A DNA stretch of 64,000 nt from JAICUF01 sp038250675 (GCA_038250675.1 JBBSCB010000017.1:1-64000); one strand, 5' to 3'; shown: positions 43,944 to 54,800, counted from the stretch's first letter. Notes: generated by a model not told the origin, from the letters alone. A program made the numbers and translations.

Positions 43944-43993
43944 GCCGGCTCCGCGCTCGAGTCGCGCGGAATGTACCGGCGGCGCCGGACCGC

Positions 43994-45163
43994 TCAAAGC
44001 GCCGCGGCCGGCTGTCCCTCCACGATGACGACCCGGGCCTGGGCCTGCACCTCGCGCATCATGCCGGCAAACGCACCCGCCACCTCGGCGTCGAACTCGG
44101 TCCCGGCACGCTCTTCGATGTGGCGCAGCGCATCGGCCGGCGGCCACGCGGGGCGGAACGGGCGCGCGTTGCGCAGCGCGTCGTAGACGCTGCAGACCTG
44201 CACCACCCGGCTGGCGTAGTGCAGCGGGCGCGGCCACCGGCGCACCGGGTACCCACCACCATCGGCACGGATGTGGTGCTCGTAGGCCACCGCGGTGGCC
44301 ACATCGGCTTCACCGTCCCCCTGGACGAGCAGACGCGCTCCCTCGATGGGGTGCCGCTCGAGCTCGGCCTGCTCCACCCGAGTGAGCGCGTACCGGTCCA
44401 GCAGGCCGGGAGAGACGCGGGAGAGACCGATGTCGTGCAGCAGCCCCGCAACGCCAAAGGCATGGACGTCGGAGCGGGCCAGCCCCAGATGTTCGGCGAA
44501 CGCCATCACGAGCACCGCGACGTTCACCGAATGCATGGCGGTGTACTGATCGTGTTCCTTGAGCTTCAGCAGCGGCACCAGCACGCCGCCATCGGTCTGC
44601 ATCGCCACCGTCAGCGAGCGGACCAGCGCCTCGGCTTCGTCCATGGGCACCCTGGCCTGCACCTGCGCCGCGTGGTAGAGCCAGCGGGCAACTTCCAGCT
44701 CCGCCTGCAGATCACAGGGCACGTCCGGGGTCAGCTGCTCGGGCGGCGGAGGCGGCTCCTCGGTGTTGCGCACACCGATGCCGCCGTACCGCACGCCCGC
44801 ACGCCCGTCGCGGCGGAGCGACGCGTCGGCGCCGGGCAGCCGGAGCAGCACGAGCAAGTCGTTGAGAAAGGCGTCAAAGTCCTCGCGACTCACGTCGGCC
44901 GCGAACTCGATGCGCTGCACGCCGGCATCCGCCAGGCGCGTGGCCCAGGGCCATTGCCGCATCTCGTGCAGCGCGCGCTCGCCGTACACCACGCTCTCGC
45001 TCAGGAAGCTGAAGTGCGGCCGGGTGTCGGTCTCCTGCAGCTCGCGGAGCTGCGCATACGCCGCGTCTCCGACACGGGCGCGGATCGGATGGCCGGGATC
45101 GTAGAGCCCCATCGTGGCCAGTGCCTGGGCCAGCGCATTGAGAAACTTGACCGGCTCGCTCAT
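43994..45163 (-). CDS. HD-GYP-type phosphohydrolase with an N-terminal domain shared with its neighbour
   Basis: The 389-residue protein has a C-terminal HD-GYP domain: HSVNVAVL, GLLHDIGL with the HD pair, HPIEGARLL, and YEHHIRADGGGYP. Such domains degrade cyclic di-GMP or related signals; whether this one is active is not known. The first 105 residues form a separate domain (LYDPGHP near 20-26, then REDFDAFL near 93-100) that resembles the start of the HEAT-like protein encoded just upstream. The two genes overlap by four bases. There is no receiver domain. Confidence 0.88.
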   Translation of the reverse strand: MSEPVKFLNALAQALATMGLYDPGHPIRARVGDAAYAQLRELQETDTRPHFSFLSESVVYGERALHEMRQWPWATRLADAGVQRIEFAADVSREDFDAFLNDLLVLLRLPGADASLRRDGRAGVRYGGIGVRNTEEPPPPPEQLTPDVPCDLQAELEVARWLYHAAQVQARVPMDEAEALVRSLTVAMQTDGGVLVPLLKLKEHDQYTAMHSVNVAVLVMAFAEHLGLARSDVHAFGVAGLLHDIGLSRVSPGLLDRYALTRVEQAELERHPIEGARLLVQGDGEADVATAVAYEHHIRADGGGYPVRRWPRPLHYASRVVQVCSVYDALRNARPFRPAWPPADALRHIEERAGTEFDAEVAGAFAGMMREVQAQARVVIVEGQPAAAL

Positions 45164-47238
45164 ATCGCCTCCCCACCCGGCTCAGCCGGCGCGACGACGG
45201 CGCGAATCTCCGGATCGGGACTCGCCGCTGCCCACGCGAGCACCCGCGCCGCACGCGGACTGCGCCGCCACCGGCCGGCGAGCCCCGCGAGCGCCGCGAG
45301 CAGCACCGGCGAGCCGGGAGCCAGGCGCTCCCGGCGGAACCAGCGCCGCCGTGTCACGGAGAGGCCCACCAGGCAGTCGAGCGCCGCCGGCGAGGCCGCC
45401 TGGGCCAGCGCGCGCGCCACGAGCAGTTGCAGCGACGGATCGAGCCCGGCGTCGCCCGACTTGCGGACCAGCAACGGCACCGCCGGTGCGGGACACCGTT
45501 CGATCGCGGCCGCGAGCGCGATCCGGAGCGTGCGCTCATCTGGAGAGACCAGCGCGTCACAGATGGCCCGGTCCCGCCCGGCGGGCTCGTGGATAAGCAG
45601 CTTCAACGCCTCGAAGCGCACGCGGCCGTCCTCGTGCCTGTAGAACGGCGCGGCCGTGAAGCTGGGTGGCACTTCCGGCAGCGAGCCCAGCAGCAGCAGC
45701 ATGTTGCGCAGGACGTACCACTCCGCCGTCGTGGTCAGCCGCTCGACCACCTGCGGACCCACCGCCGGCCCCAGCCCCACCAGCATTTCCAGCAGCCGGT
45801 GGCGGACCGTGCGATCCTCCTCGCCGGCCAGCGTATCCAGCATGGGCGCGGCCGCTTCCTCCCAGAGGGCGTCCGCCAGCGTCCGCAGCGCGTCGAAGTC
45901 GATCGGCCGCCGCGCCAGTAGGTGCCGCACCGTACCGGCCGACACAATGCGACGGCGCAGCTCGCTCAGGTCCTGAACGTCGCCGGCCTCGTCCAGCAGC
46001 CGCAGCAGCTCGGGCACGCGGCCCTCCTGCACCAGGCGCTCGGCGGCGAGGTGCGCCGCGGGGCCGACGGCACCGACCTCGAGGCACAGGTGCAGCACCC
46101 GATCCGGCTCGCACGGATGTGCGCGCGGGCGCGGCGTCACCGATGGCACTGCCGACGGCGCGGGCGGCAATCCCGCGAGCGCCGCCTGGTATTCCTGCTG
46201 GACGCCGATCTCGCCCTCGGGCAGCTCCCACCCGTCGAGCAACTCCGCCACCTGCGTCCGCAACGCGTCCTGGGCGGCCGCACGGCTGCCGGCGGCACCG
46301 CGACCGGCCTGCTCCGCCAGCTTGCCGAACATCCGTAACAGCGCCGGCGAGAGCGCCTGACCTTCGAGGTCCGCCGCGGCTCGGACAAGCTCGATCACAG
46401 TCTCGACGGCCACCACCTGGGCTGTGCCCAGCACAAACTCACGGCGCTTGCGCTCGTCACCCTGGAACTCGAGGAGGCGCCGGAGCGTCTCCGGCGCGAG
46501 CGACCCGACCATGGCCGAGACAAAGCGCTGGCCGGCCACGGCATCGGCGCCGCCGCCCTCGCGCGCGGCCCTGGTAAACTCGCTGAGGTAGTCCACGATT
46601 TCGCGGTCGTAGGCCGGATCGTCCCGGCGCGCCTCGATGGCGCGGGCCACCAGGGTCGGGTCGGTGAGGACGTTGCGCTCCTCCCGGTCTTCGTGATCCA
46701 GCGCCGACCGCGCCAGATTGAGCCACAGCGTGCCGCCGGTCTCGTCGCCGTCCGTCGTGCCGTCGTCGTTTTCGAGATGGAGCTGATCGTAGGTGAGCGG
46801 AAAGACGCCGCCGTGGGCCCAGGCCTGCTCCGCGGCAGCGGCCTGCTCGTGCACCATGGCGGCGAGCATCAGCGCCAGCTCCTCGCGGGTGATTCCCTCG
46901 CTGAACCTGAAGGCACCGACGTTGCGGCGGTGAAGCCGGGATGCCAGCTCCCGCGCCACCGCGTTGGCCGGCTCGGTGGGGATGCCGCTGACGATGAGCT
47001 GCGCCGGCGCAACGCCGATCGCCAGCGCCTTGCGGGCCGCGAGGATCGGCGCGAGCCGGGCGAGGACGCCGCCAACCGCATCATCCACCAGCGGGTGGCC
47101 GCCGGGATAGATCGTGTGCTTGTGCAGCGCCACCGCGAGCTCGGTGACGAAGTCCTGGTCCGCCCGCGGGAGCGGGCGGCCTTCGTCGGGGCTGGTCGAG
47201 TGGGTCATTGCCACGGTCACCGCATCCTCCGTCCACAT
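45160..47238 (-). CDS. HEAT-repeat-like protein with the same N-terminal domain
   Basis: The 692-residue protein has an N-terminal domain (IYPGGHP near residues 43-49, REELALML near 120) like that of the HD-GYP partner. After a variable linker come many helix pairs resembling HEAT repeats from about residue 370 to 680 (for example RHRLLEMLVGLGPAVGPQVV and RIALAAAIERCPAPAVPLLV). HEAT repeats are protein-binding scaffolds. A later ATG at residue 11 is possible. It is the first gene of a two-gene operon. Confidence 0.8.
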   Translation of the reverse strand: MWTEDAVTVAMTHSTSPDEGRPLPRADQDFVTELAVALHKHTIYPGGHPLVDDAVGGVLARLAPILAARKALAIGVAPAQLIVSGIPTEPANAVARELASRLHRRNVGAFRFSEGITREELALMLAAMVHEQAAAAEQAWAHGGVFPLTYDQLHLENDDGTTDGDETGGTLWLNLARSALDHEDREERNVLTDPTLVARAIEARRDDPAYDREIVDYLSEFTRAAREGGGADAVAGQRFVSAMVGSLAPETLRRLLEFQGDERKRREFVLGTAQVVAVETVIELVRAAADLEGQALSPALLRMFGKLAEQAGRGAAGSRAAAQDALRTQVAELLDGWELPEGEIGVQQEYQAALAGLPPAPSAVPSVTPRPRAHPCEPDRVLHLCLEVGAVGPAAHLAAERLVQEGRVPELLRLLDEAGDVQDLSELRRRIVSAGTVRHLLARRPIDFDALRTLADALWEEAAAPMLDTLAGEEDRTVRHRLLEMLVGLGPAVGPQVVERLTTTAEWYVLRNMLLLLGSLPEVPPSFTAAPFYRHEDGRVRFEALKLLIHEPAGRDRAICDALVSPDERTLRIALAAAIERCPAPAVPLLVRKSGDAGLDPSLQLLVARALAQAASPAALDCLVGLSVTRRRWFRRERLAPGSPVLLAALAGLAGRWRRSPRAARVLAWAAASPDPEIRAVVAPAEPGGEAI

Positions 47239-47316
47239 GACGCGGCAATCAGGTTTGCCGCCAGACGGCTGCGGGGCAATAATTACGCCGGGCGCCGGAT
47301 GGCGGCGATGGCGCCG

Positions 47317-47326
47317 TAAGTCATTG
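47317..47326 (+). promoter_or_regulatory. TAAGTCATTG element upstream of the exporter gene
   Basis: This ten-base word lies between the divergent HEAT-like and ThrE-like genes. It matches a half-site of the dyads at 30925 and 39913; here no second half-site is visible, and TTTTATC follows. Confidence 0.4.
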
Positions 47327-47435
47327 TTTTATCGGAGGATCGCGGACGGTGACGCGGCATCGACGGGGGCGGCCTCCGCGATTTGCGAGCGTTGCCGGGC
47401 TCCCCGGCAGAATCACCCCACTGGAAGCGGCAACC

Positions 47436-48671
47436 ATGGCACGACACGAGAGCGACGAATGGACCGCGGAATGGGCCGACGCCATCGGCTTCATCCTGCG
47501 GCTGGCCCGCGCGCTCCACACCTACGGCTACGCGGCCCATCGCCTCGAGGAGGTCATGGAGCTCGCGGCGCTCCGGCTGGGCCTCGTGGGTCAGTTCTTC
47601 TCGACGCCGACGTCGATCTTCGCCGCATTCGGCGAGCAGGACCGCCAGCGCACCTACCTGCTGCGAGTCGAGCCCGGCGACGTGGACCTCGGCAAGCTGG
47701 CGCGGATCGACGCCGTCACGGTCGGCGTGCTCCGGAGCCAGCTCCCGGCGGCGGAAGGGTCCGCCAGAATCGACGCGATCGTGGCCGACCCGCCGCGCTA
47801 CGGCCGGGTGATCCGGACGCTGGCGTTCGGCGTCGCATCGGCCTCGGTGGCGGGCTTCCTCGGCGGCGGGGTGCGCGAGATCGTCGCGTCGGCCGCCATC
47901 GGGTTCGTCATCGGCCTGCTGGCGCTCGCGGCCGAGCGCGTGCCGCCGCTGGGCCGGGTCTTTGAGCCGGTGGCGGCCTTTACCGCCTCACTTACGGCCA
48001 CCATCATCGGCGCGGCGATCACGCCCATCTCGGTGTTCCTCGCCACGCTGGCCGGTCTCATCGTGCTGGTCCCGGGCCTCACCCTCACCATCGCGATGAC
48101 CGAGATCTCCTCGCGGCACCTGGTATCCGGCACAGCGCGCCTCAGCGGCGCCTTCATGGTGTTCCTGGGCATCGCCTTCGGGGTGGCGCTGGGCAGCACG
48201 CTGGGCACCCACGCGGCGGGGCCGGCGATGGTCGTCAACCCGGTCGCGCTGCCCGAATGGACCAATCTGGTGGCGCTGCTCATCGCGCCGCTCTCGTTTG
48301 TGGTGCTGCTCCGGGCCGAGCCGGTGGATGCACCTTGGATCATCGTGGCCGGTGCGCTGGGATTCGCCGGCAGCCGCCTCGGGGCCGATGCACTGGGCCC
48401 GGAGCTCGGGACCTTCGTGGGCGCGCTCACGGTGGGGATTGCCAGCAACGTCTACGCGAAACTGCGGGATCGGCCCGCCACCATCGCCCTCGTGCCCGGG
48501 ATCCTGCTCCTCGTGCCGGGAAGTATCGGGTACCGGAGTCTCGCATCGCTGCTGCAGCGCGAGGTAGTGCTCGGGGTCGAGACCGCGTTTCAGATGATCC
48601 TGATCGCGATCTCGCTCGTTGCGGGTATGCTGATCGCCAACGTCGTCTCGCCCCACCGGCGGCTGGCGTGA
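47436..48671 (+). CDS. Threonine/serine exporter (ThrE) family protein
   Basis: The 411-residue protein has a soluble N-terminal part of about 130 residues with the family motif LHTYGYAAHRLEEVM, followed by about ten membrane helices in two blocks (ThrE and ThrE_2 domains fused, as in Corynebacterium ThrE). It probably exports threonine, serine or small peptides by proton motive force. The ATG at 47436 is preferred; an earlier GTG at 47349 is open. Promoter elements are not certain beyond the TAAGTCATTG word. Confidence 0.88.
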   Translation: MARHESDEWTAEWADAIGFILRLARALHTYGYAAHRLEEVMELAALRLGLVGQFFSTPTSIFAAFGEQDRQRTYLLRVEPGDVDLGKLARIDAVTVGVLRSQLPAAEGSARIDAIVADPPRYGRVIRTLAFGVASASVAGFLGGGVREIVASAAIGFVIGLLALAAERVPPLGRVFEPVAAFTASLTATIIGAAITPISVFLATLAGLIVLVPGLTLTIAMTEISSRHLVSGTARLSGAFMVFLGIAFGVALGSTLGTHAAGPAMVVNPVALPEWTNLVALLIAPLSFVVLLRAEPVDAPWIIVAGALGFAGSRLGADALGPELGTFVGALTVGIASNVYAKLRDRPATIALVPGILLLVPGSIGYRSLASLLQREVVLGVETAFQMILIAISLVAGMLIANVVSPHRRLA

Positions 48672-48835
48672 CGCCTCACGTCACCCTGGGAAAGGTTCCG
48701 CGCAGCGTGAGACTGATGCCCTGACGGGGGGTTCGGACGTTGCCGCGACCCGGGGCCCGCGGTACGTTCGACCAACGTCGGCCGCCCCCGCATTCCCGGC
48801 GTACCCCTGAGCGTGACCTCTCCACCATCGGCCCC

Positions 48836-51460
48836 ATGATCGAGCTCCGCACCCTCGGCGTTCTGGATTTGCGCGGGCCCGCCAGCGCCGACTGTCGCGC
48901 CGTGCTGGCGCAGCCCAAGCGGCTGGGCCTGCTGGCCTACCTCACGGTCGCAACGCCGCGCCGCTTTCACCGGCGCGATTCCCTGTTGGCCACGTTCTGG
49001 CCTGATCTGGATCAGGACCGCGCGCGGGCCGCGCTGCGCCGCTCGCTCTACTTCGTGCGCAGCGCGCTGGGCGCGGATGTGATCGTGGGACGCGGCGAGG
49101 AGGAAGTCGGCATGGGCGATGGAGCGCTCTGGTGCGACGCCACTGCGTTCGCCGCCGCGCTCGATGCGGGCGACGACGTCGGCGCGCTTGCACTCTACCA
49201 GGGCGAACTGTTGGACGGTTTCTATGTTACCGGGGCGGCGGAGTTCGAGCGCTGGCTGGAACGGGAGCGGGTGGCGCTCCGCGCGCGGGCGGCGGGCGCC
49301 GCGTGGACGCTCGCCGATCGCGCCGCCCTGGCCGGCGATGCCGGCGAGGCCGGCCGCCTCGGACGGCGCGCGGTCGACCTCTCACCGGAGGACGAGGGCG
49401 CCATCCGCCGACTCGTCGCGCTCCTGGATCAGGTGGGCGACCGGGCCGGCGCACTCCGGGTCTATGACGATTTTTCCCGACGGCTCGCGGCCGACCTTGA
49501 AGTGGAGCCCTCCGCCCAAACGCGGGCCGCCGTGGATGCGATCCGCACGCGACCCGGGCCCGCCGCACCGGCCCGCACCGTGGAAGCCGATCCGCCCGCC
49601 TCGCGCGACATCGTCGCCATCCTGCCGTTCACCGTGCACGGCGATACCGGGCTGGGCTATCTGGCCGACGGAATGGTGGATCTGCTCGCCACCGAGTTGG
49701 ACGGCGCTGGCGAGCTCCGCACCGTCGACCCACGGGCGCTGCTGGGATACCTGGGCCGGATGGAGTGGCGCGACAACGATCCGGATCTGGCGACCGCCAC
49801 TGCCGCACATTTCGGTGCCGGCCGCTACCTGCTCGGCAGCATCACCACCGCCGGCCACCGCGTCCAGGCAACTGCCACGATGTACGCCGCCGATGGCACG
49901 GCGGAGGGTCCCGCGAGCGCATCGGCGGAACGCGAGGACGAGCTCTTCAGTCTGGTGGATGATCTGGCGCGGCAGCTCCTCGCCGGCGGCTCCGCCGGCG
50001 GGGGCGGCCGCCTCAGCCGGCTCGCGGCGCTCACCACCGGCTCGCTGCCGGCGCTCAAGGCATATCTCAAGGGTGAAGCCGACCTCCGCGCCGGTCGCTA
50101 CTTCGACGCGATGGAATCGCTGCAGCGGGCGGTGGCGCTCGATCCGTCATTCGGGCTGGCGTATTACCGGCTCGCCGCGGCCGCGGCCGGCTCCGCCATG
50201 CCCGAGCTGGCGCGGGAAGTGGCGGACGCCGGCTACCAGCACCGCGAGCGGCTCTCGGGGCACGATCGGCTGCTGCTCGACGCGCAGCGTGCCTGGCTCC
50301 ACGGCGCGGTGGCGGAGGCCGAGGCGCATTACGGCACGATCACCGGCACCCATCCGGACGATGTCGAGGCGTGGTTTCTCCTGGGAGACCTGCTGTTCCA
50401 CTCGAACCCGCTGCGGGGCCGCAGCGCAGTGGAGGCGCGCGCGCCGTTCCAACGCGCGCTCGAGCTCGAACCCGATCATGCCAGCTCGCTGGTGCACCTG
50501 ATGCGGATCGCCGCCATCGAGGGCCGCCTCGGCGATGCCGACATCCTCGCCGCCCGCGCCATCGCCGCCAGCCCGTCGGGCGATCAGGCGCTCTCGCTGC
50601 GCGCCCTGCGCGCTTGGCTCCGCCACGACACCGTCGAGCAGGAGGCCGTGGCCGACGAGCTGCAGCGGGCCCGCGCCGTCACCGTCGCGGTGGCCTTCTC
50701 GGATGTCGCGCTCTACTCCAACGATTTCGCCGGTGCCGCCATGCTGGCGCGGCATTTCATCCAGGCCGCCCGCTCACCGGCGATGCGCGCGCTCTGCCAT
50801 CTGCTGCTGGCAAACCTCGCGCTGGCCGCCGGCAACCGCGCCGGCGCGTGGGCGGAGCTCGAGCGGGCCGAGGCGCTGGACCACGCGCACGCGCTGGAGA
50901 CACGGGGCCTGTTCGCGGCGTTGCCGTTCGTCACGCTCCCCGCGGGCGAGCTGGAGCGGGTGCGCGACGCCCTTCTGGCCTGGGATGCGGACGCGGTGGC
51001 ACCGAGCGGGTTCCTGGTGTTCGCCATGCACAACGCGCTGCACCCGCACCTGCGCCGCTACCTGCTGGCGCTGCTCGAGGTCCGTCTGGGAAACCTCGCC
51101 GCCGCGGACGGCCATGCCGCTGCGCTGGCGGCGCTGCCCGTACCCCCGGGCTCCACGCTGCCGGAACAGTTGCTGGGAGGTGCCACCGCCCGGATCGCGT
51201 GGGCCCGCGGCGAGCCGGCGGCGGCGCTGGCCATTCTCGAGGCCGAACACAGTGAGGCGTGGTTCCAGCTCACGGTGGCGTCGCCGTTCCACTCGCAGGC
51301 GTTCGAGCGCTTCATGCGTGCCGAGCTGCTGCGCGAGCTGGGCCGGGAGGAGGCGGCGGCGGGATGGTATCGGGGAATGGCGGAGCGCTCACCGTACGAA
51401 CTGGTGTATCGGGCGCCGGCGGCGGAACGGCTGGCCGGCATCACACGATCACGGAGGTGA
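48836..51460 (+). CDS. BTAD-type transcriptional regulator with TolB-like and TPR regions
   Basis: The 874-residue protein begins with an OmpR-type winged helix (IELRTLGVLDLRG to about residue 95), followed by the bacterial transcriptional activation domain made of TPRs (DFSRRLAADLEVEPSAQT near 230). A FlgO/TolB-N-like segment (AILPFTVHGDTGLGYLADGM) and long TPR arrays continue to the C terminus. Such one-component regulators resemble CadC/SARP types but without an obvious sensor. The ATG at 48836 starts directly at the winged helix. It runs four bases short of the VOC gene. Confidence 0.88.
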   Translation: MIELRTLGVLDLRGPASADCRAVLAQPKRLGLLAYLTVATPRRFHRRDSLLATFWPDLDQDRARAALRRSLYFVRSALGADVIVGRGEEEVGMGDGALWCDATAFAAALDAGDDVGALALYQGELLDGFYVTGAAEFERWLERERVALRARAAGAAWTLADRAALAGDAGEAGRLGRRAVDLSPEDEGAIRRLVALLDQVGDRAGALRVYDDFSRRLAADLEVEPSAQTRAAVDAIRTRPGPAAPARTVEADPPASRDIVAILPFTVHGDTGLGYLADGMVDLLATELDGAGELRTVDPRALLGYLGRMEWRDNDPDLATATAAHFGAGRYLLGSITTAGHRVQATATMYAADGTAEGPASASAEREDELFSLVDDLARQLLAGGSAGGGGRLSRLAALTTGSLPALKAYLKGEADLRAGRYFDAMESLQRAVALDPSFGLAYYRLAAAAAGSAMPELAREVADAGYQHRERLSGHDRLLLDAQRAWLHGAVAEAEAHYGTITGTHPDDVEAWFLLGDLLFHSNPLRGRSAVEARAPFQRALELEPDHASSLVHLMRIAAIEGRLGDADILAARAIAASPSGDQALSLRALRAWLRHDTVEQEAVADELQRARAVTVAVAFSDVALYSNDFAGAAMLARHFIQAARSPAMRALCHLLLANLALAAGNRAGAWAELERAEALDHAHALETRGLFAALPFVTLPAGELERVRDALLAWDADAVAPSGFLVFAMHNALHPHLRRYLLALLEVRLGNLAAADGHAAALAALPVPPGSTLPEQLLGGATARIAWARGEPAAALAILEAEHSEAWFQLTVASPFHSQAFERFMRAELLRELGREEAAAGWYRGMAERSPYELVYRAPAAERLAGITRSRR

Positions 51461-51464
51461 AGCG

Positions 51465-51815
51465 ATGATCACGGGAGTGCATGCGCTGATGTACAGCCCG
51501 GAGGCCGACGCCATCCGGGCGTTCTTCCGCGACGTGCTTGAGTTCCGGGGCGTGGACGCAGGACACGGCTGGCTGATCTTTGTGCTGCCACCGGCGGAGC
51601 TCGCGATCCACCCGACCGATGACGAGCCGTACACCGAGATGTACCTGATGTGCGACGATCTCGACGCGACGATCGCCATGCTGCAGGCCAAAGGCGTCGA
51701 GCTGGCGCGGCCGGTGGCGGACCAGCCCTGGGGGCGGGCCACCTCGCTCCGGCTCCCCGACGGCGGGGCGCTCGGGCTGTATCAGCCGCGGCACCCCACC
51801 GCGCTCGGCGGCTAG
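51465..51815 (+). CDS. VOC (glyoxalase/bleomycin resistance) family protein
   Basis: The 116-residue protein has the two beta-alpha-beta-beta-beta halves of the VOC fold (from SPEADAIRAFFRDVLEFRG, then YLMCDDLDATIAMLQAKGVE). A good Shine-Dalgarno (GGAGGTGA) precedes the ATG at 51465. It is co-transcribed with the BTAD regulator. The usual metal ligands are not clear, so catalysis is uncertain. Its last four bases overlap the end of the opposing RND gene. Confidence 0.85.
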   Translation: MITGVHALMYSPEADAIRAFFRDVLEFRGVDAGHGWLIFVLPPAELAIHPTDDEPYTEMYLMCDDLDATIAMLQAKGVELARPVADQPWGRATSLRLPDGGALGLYQPRHPTALGG

Positions 51816-54800
51816 ACCGTCGAGCCGGCGTCCTGACCGGGCGTCACGCCGGCGCCATGCGCCACGGCCGCGGTCGCCGCACGCTTGGGCGTCCGGCCGA
51901 ACAGCCGGGCCAGCGCCGACCGCCAGCCGTCGAGAATCTCGTAGACCGTGGGGATTACGATCAGCGTCAGCAGCGTGGACGTGATCACACCGCCGATGAC
52001 CGCGCGCCCCAGCGGCGCCCGGAAGTCGGCACCCTCGCCCCGGCCCAGCGCGACCGGAATCATGCCGGCGATCAGCGCGAGCGTCGTCATCAGGATCGGC
52101 CTGAGCCGGATCCGCCCCGCCTCGATCAGTGCCTCGCGCTGCGCCATCCCGCGCTCCCGTGACCACTTGGCAAAATCGATCAGCAGAATGGCGTTCTTGG
52201 CGACGATGCCCATGAGCAGGATCACGCCGATCAGACTCATGATGTTCAGCGTATCGTGCGTGACGATCAGCGCGATGACCACGCCGATCAGCGAGAGCGG
52301 CAGCGAGATGAGAATGGCGATCGGGTCGAGGAACGAGCCGAACTGCACCACCAGGATCAGGTACATCATCAGCACGGCCGCGCCCAGCGCCGTGAAGATG
52401 CGGCGGAATACGTCCGCCTGGTCGCGGGCCTGCCCGCCCCAGCTCAGGTCGTAGCCGGGCGGCACCTGGACCTGGGCCGCAGCCTTGTCGATGTCCTTCT
52501 GCACCTCGTTGAGCGCCCGGCCCTGGGTGTTGGCCTGTACGTTGACCACCGCCTCGCGATTGAGGTGGTTGATCTGCGCCGGCCCGGTACCGCGGGTGAT
52601 GGTGGCCACCTGGCCCAGCGGCACCGTCGTGGGGCGACCGCTGGAGCCGGTGACGACCAGCGGCAGCATCGCCAGATCCGCCGCACGCTCACGCGCCTCC
52701 GGCGCCAGGCGGACGGTCACGTCGCGTGTCTCGCCGGTGGGATCCACCCAGTCGCCGGCGTCGATCCCGGCAAAGGCGGGGCGGAGCGACTGCGCCACCT
52801 GGCCCACCGTCACGCCCAGCGCGCCGGCCAGTCCCCGATTGAGCCGGATGTCGAGCTCGGGCTTCTCACCGCGGGTGGAGAGCCCCACGTCCACCGCGCC
52901 GGGAATCGTGCGCACCTTGGCGGCGATCTCGGTGGCGATGCGCGTCAGCACGGCCGGATCCGCACCGCGGATCTGGAGGTCCAGCTGCTTGACCGCGCCG
53001 CCGAAGCCACTGGTGAACACCGACACCGTCGCGCCGCCCACCCGGGCCAGCTCGGTCCGGAGCTTGGCGCCGAGCTGGGTTTGATTGATGTTGCGGTGCT
53101 TCTTGGGCACCAGCCGCACGTAGACCAGCGCCTGATCCACGCCGGGCGCGCGGAACGGTATCGCGGTGCCGATCGCCGTATAGGTGTACTGCACCTCCGG
53201 ATGGGACAGCGCGATCCGGGTCACCTCTTCGGCCTTGAGCCGGGTGTAGTCCAGGTTTGACCCGGGCGGGGTCTCGATAATGAAGTTGACCTCGCTCCGG
53301 TCGCTCTCCGGCACGAAGCCCACGCCCCCAAAGGCGCCCTGCAGCATGATGGCGCCGACGAACGACAGCACGGCCAGCGCCACGACCGCCACCCGGTGGT
53401 CGAGGGCCCAGCCGATGACTTTCTGATACCGCTCCGCCTGTCGGTCGAACCAGCGGTTGAACCGCTCCAGCGTACGCGCAATCGGATTGCGGCGCTCATG
53501 CGCCTCCACCTGTGGGTCCGGCCAGTAGGCGGAGAGCATCGGGTCCAGCGAGAACGAGACGAAGAGCGACACGAGCACCGCGCAGGCGATGGTCAGCGCA
53601 AACGGCTTGAACCACTGCCCCGCCACGCCGTACATGAAGCCCACCGGCACGAACACCGCGACGATCGAGAAGGTGGTGGCGGCGACGGCGAGCCCGATCT
53701 CGTCGGTGGCCACGTGCGAGGCCTTGACGTGGTCCATGCCGAGTTCGATGTGCCGGACGATATTTTCCCGGACCACGATGGCGTCGTCGATCAGAATGCC
53801 GATGGCCAGCGAGAGCCCGAGCAGCGACATCGTGTTGAGCGTGAATCCAAAGGCCCAGACCGCGATGAACGAGGCCAGCACGCTGACCGGCAGCGCGAGC
53901 CCCGTGATGACGGTGGAGCGCCAGGAGTTGAGGAACACGAAGACGACGAGCACGGTGAGGAGCGCCCCCTCGATCAGCGCCTCCTGCACGTTCCGCACGG
54001 CCGCCGCGACGCGAGTGCCGGCATCCTGCACCAGCTCCAGCTTGACGCCCGGGGGCATCTGCCGCTGCACCTCCGCCACCTGCGCGCGGATCTGGTCGCT
54101 CACCGCCGTGGTGCTGTAGCCCTTGGATTTCTTGACCTCGATGCCCACCGCCTCGCGCCCGTTGAACAACGCGAGGTTGCGCGGCTCCTCGGTGCCGTCG
54201 CGGACCTCCCCCAGTTGCCCCAGGCGGATGGTGCTCCCGCTCCGCTCCGCGATGACCACGTTGGCAAAGTCGGCCGGGCCCTCGAGGCGGCCCCGGAGCC
54301 GGATGGTGCGCTCTTCGAGCGCGCCGTTCACCCGGCCCACCGGCGCCGCCAGGTTCTGCGCCCCGAGCGCCTGCACCACCTGCGCCACGCTCACACCCGC
54401 CGCCTGCAGCGCCTCGGGGCGGAGCTCCACACTCATCTCGCGCTTGACGCCGCCCACGACGTTCACCGTGGCTACTCCCGGAATGCCGCGCAGGGCGCGC
54501 GTCACCGTCGGATCCGCCAGGCGGGTGAGCGTGGCCGCCGATTGGGTGGCCGACGTGAGGGTCAGCGTCATCACCGGCAGGTCACTCGGATCGAACCGGG
54601 TGAGGATCGGCTCCTTCATCTCGGGCGGCAGGTCCGCGCGCTTGGTGGAGATGGCATCGCGAATGTCCTGCGTGGCCTGCTGGACCGGCTTCTCGAACTG
54701 GAACACGAACATGCACTGTGCCAGACCGTCGGTGGCGTAGCACGTGGACTTGTCGCCGTCCAGGCCGCTCACGCTGAACACCGCGTCCTCCACCGGATCC

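Noticed and set aside
48764..48778. Weak dyad ACGTT-N5-AACGT before the BTAD regulator
   Set aside because: Five-base arms are expected by chance and the position relative to a promoter is unclear.
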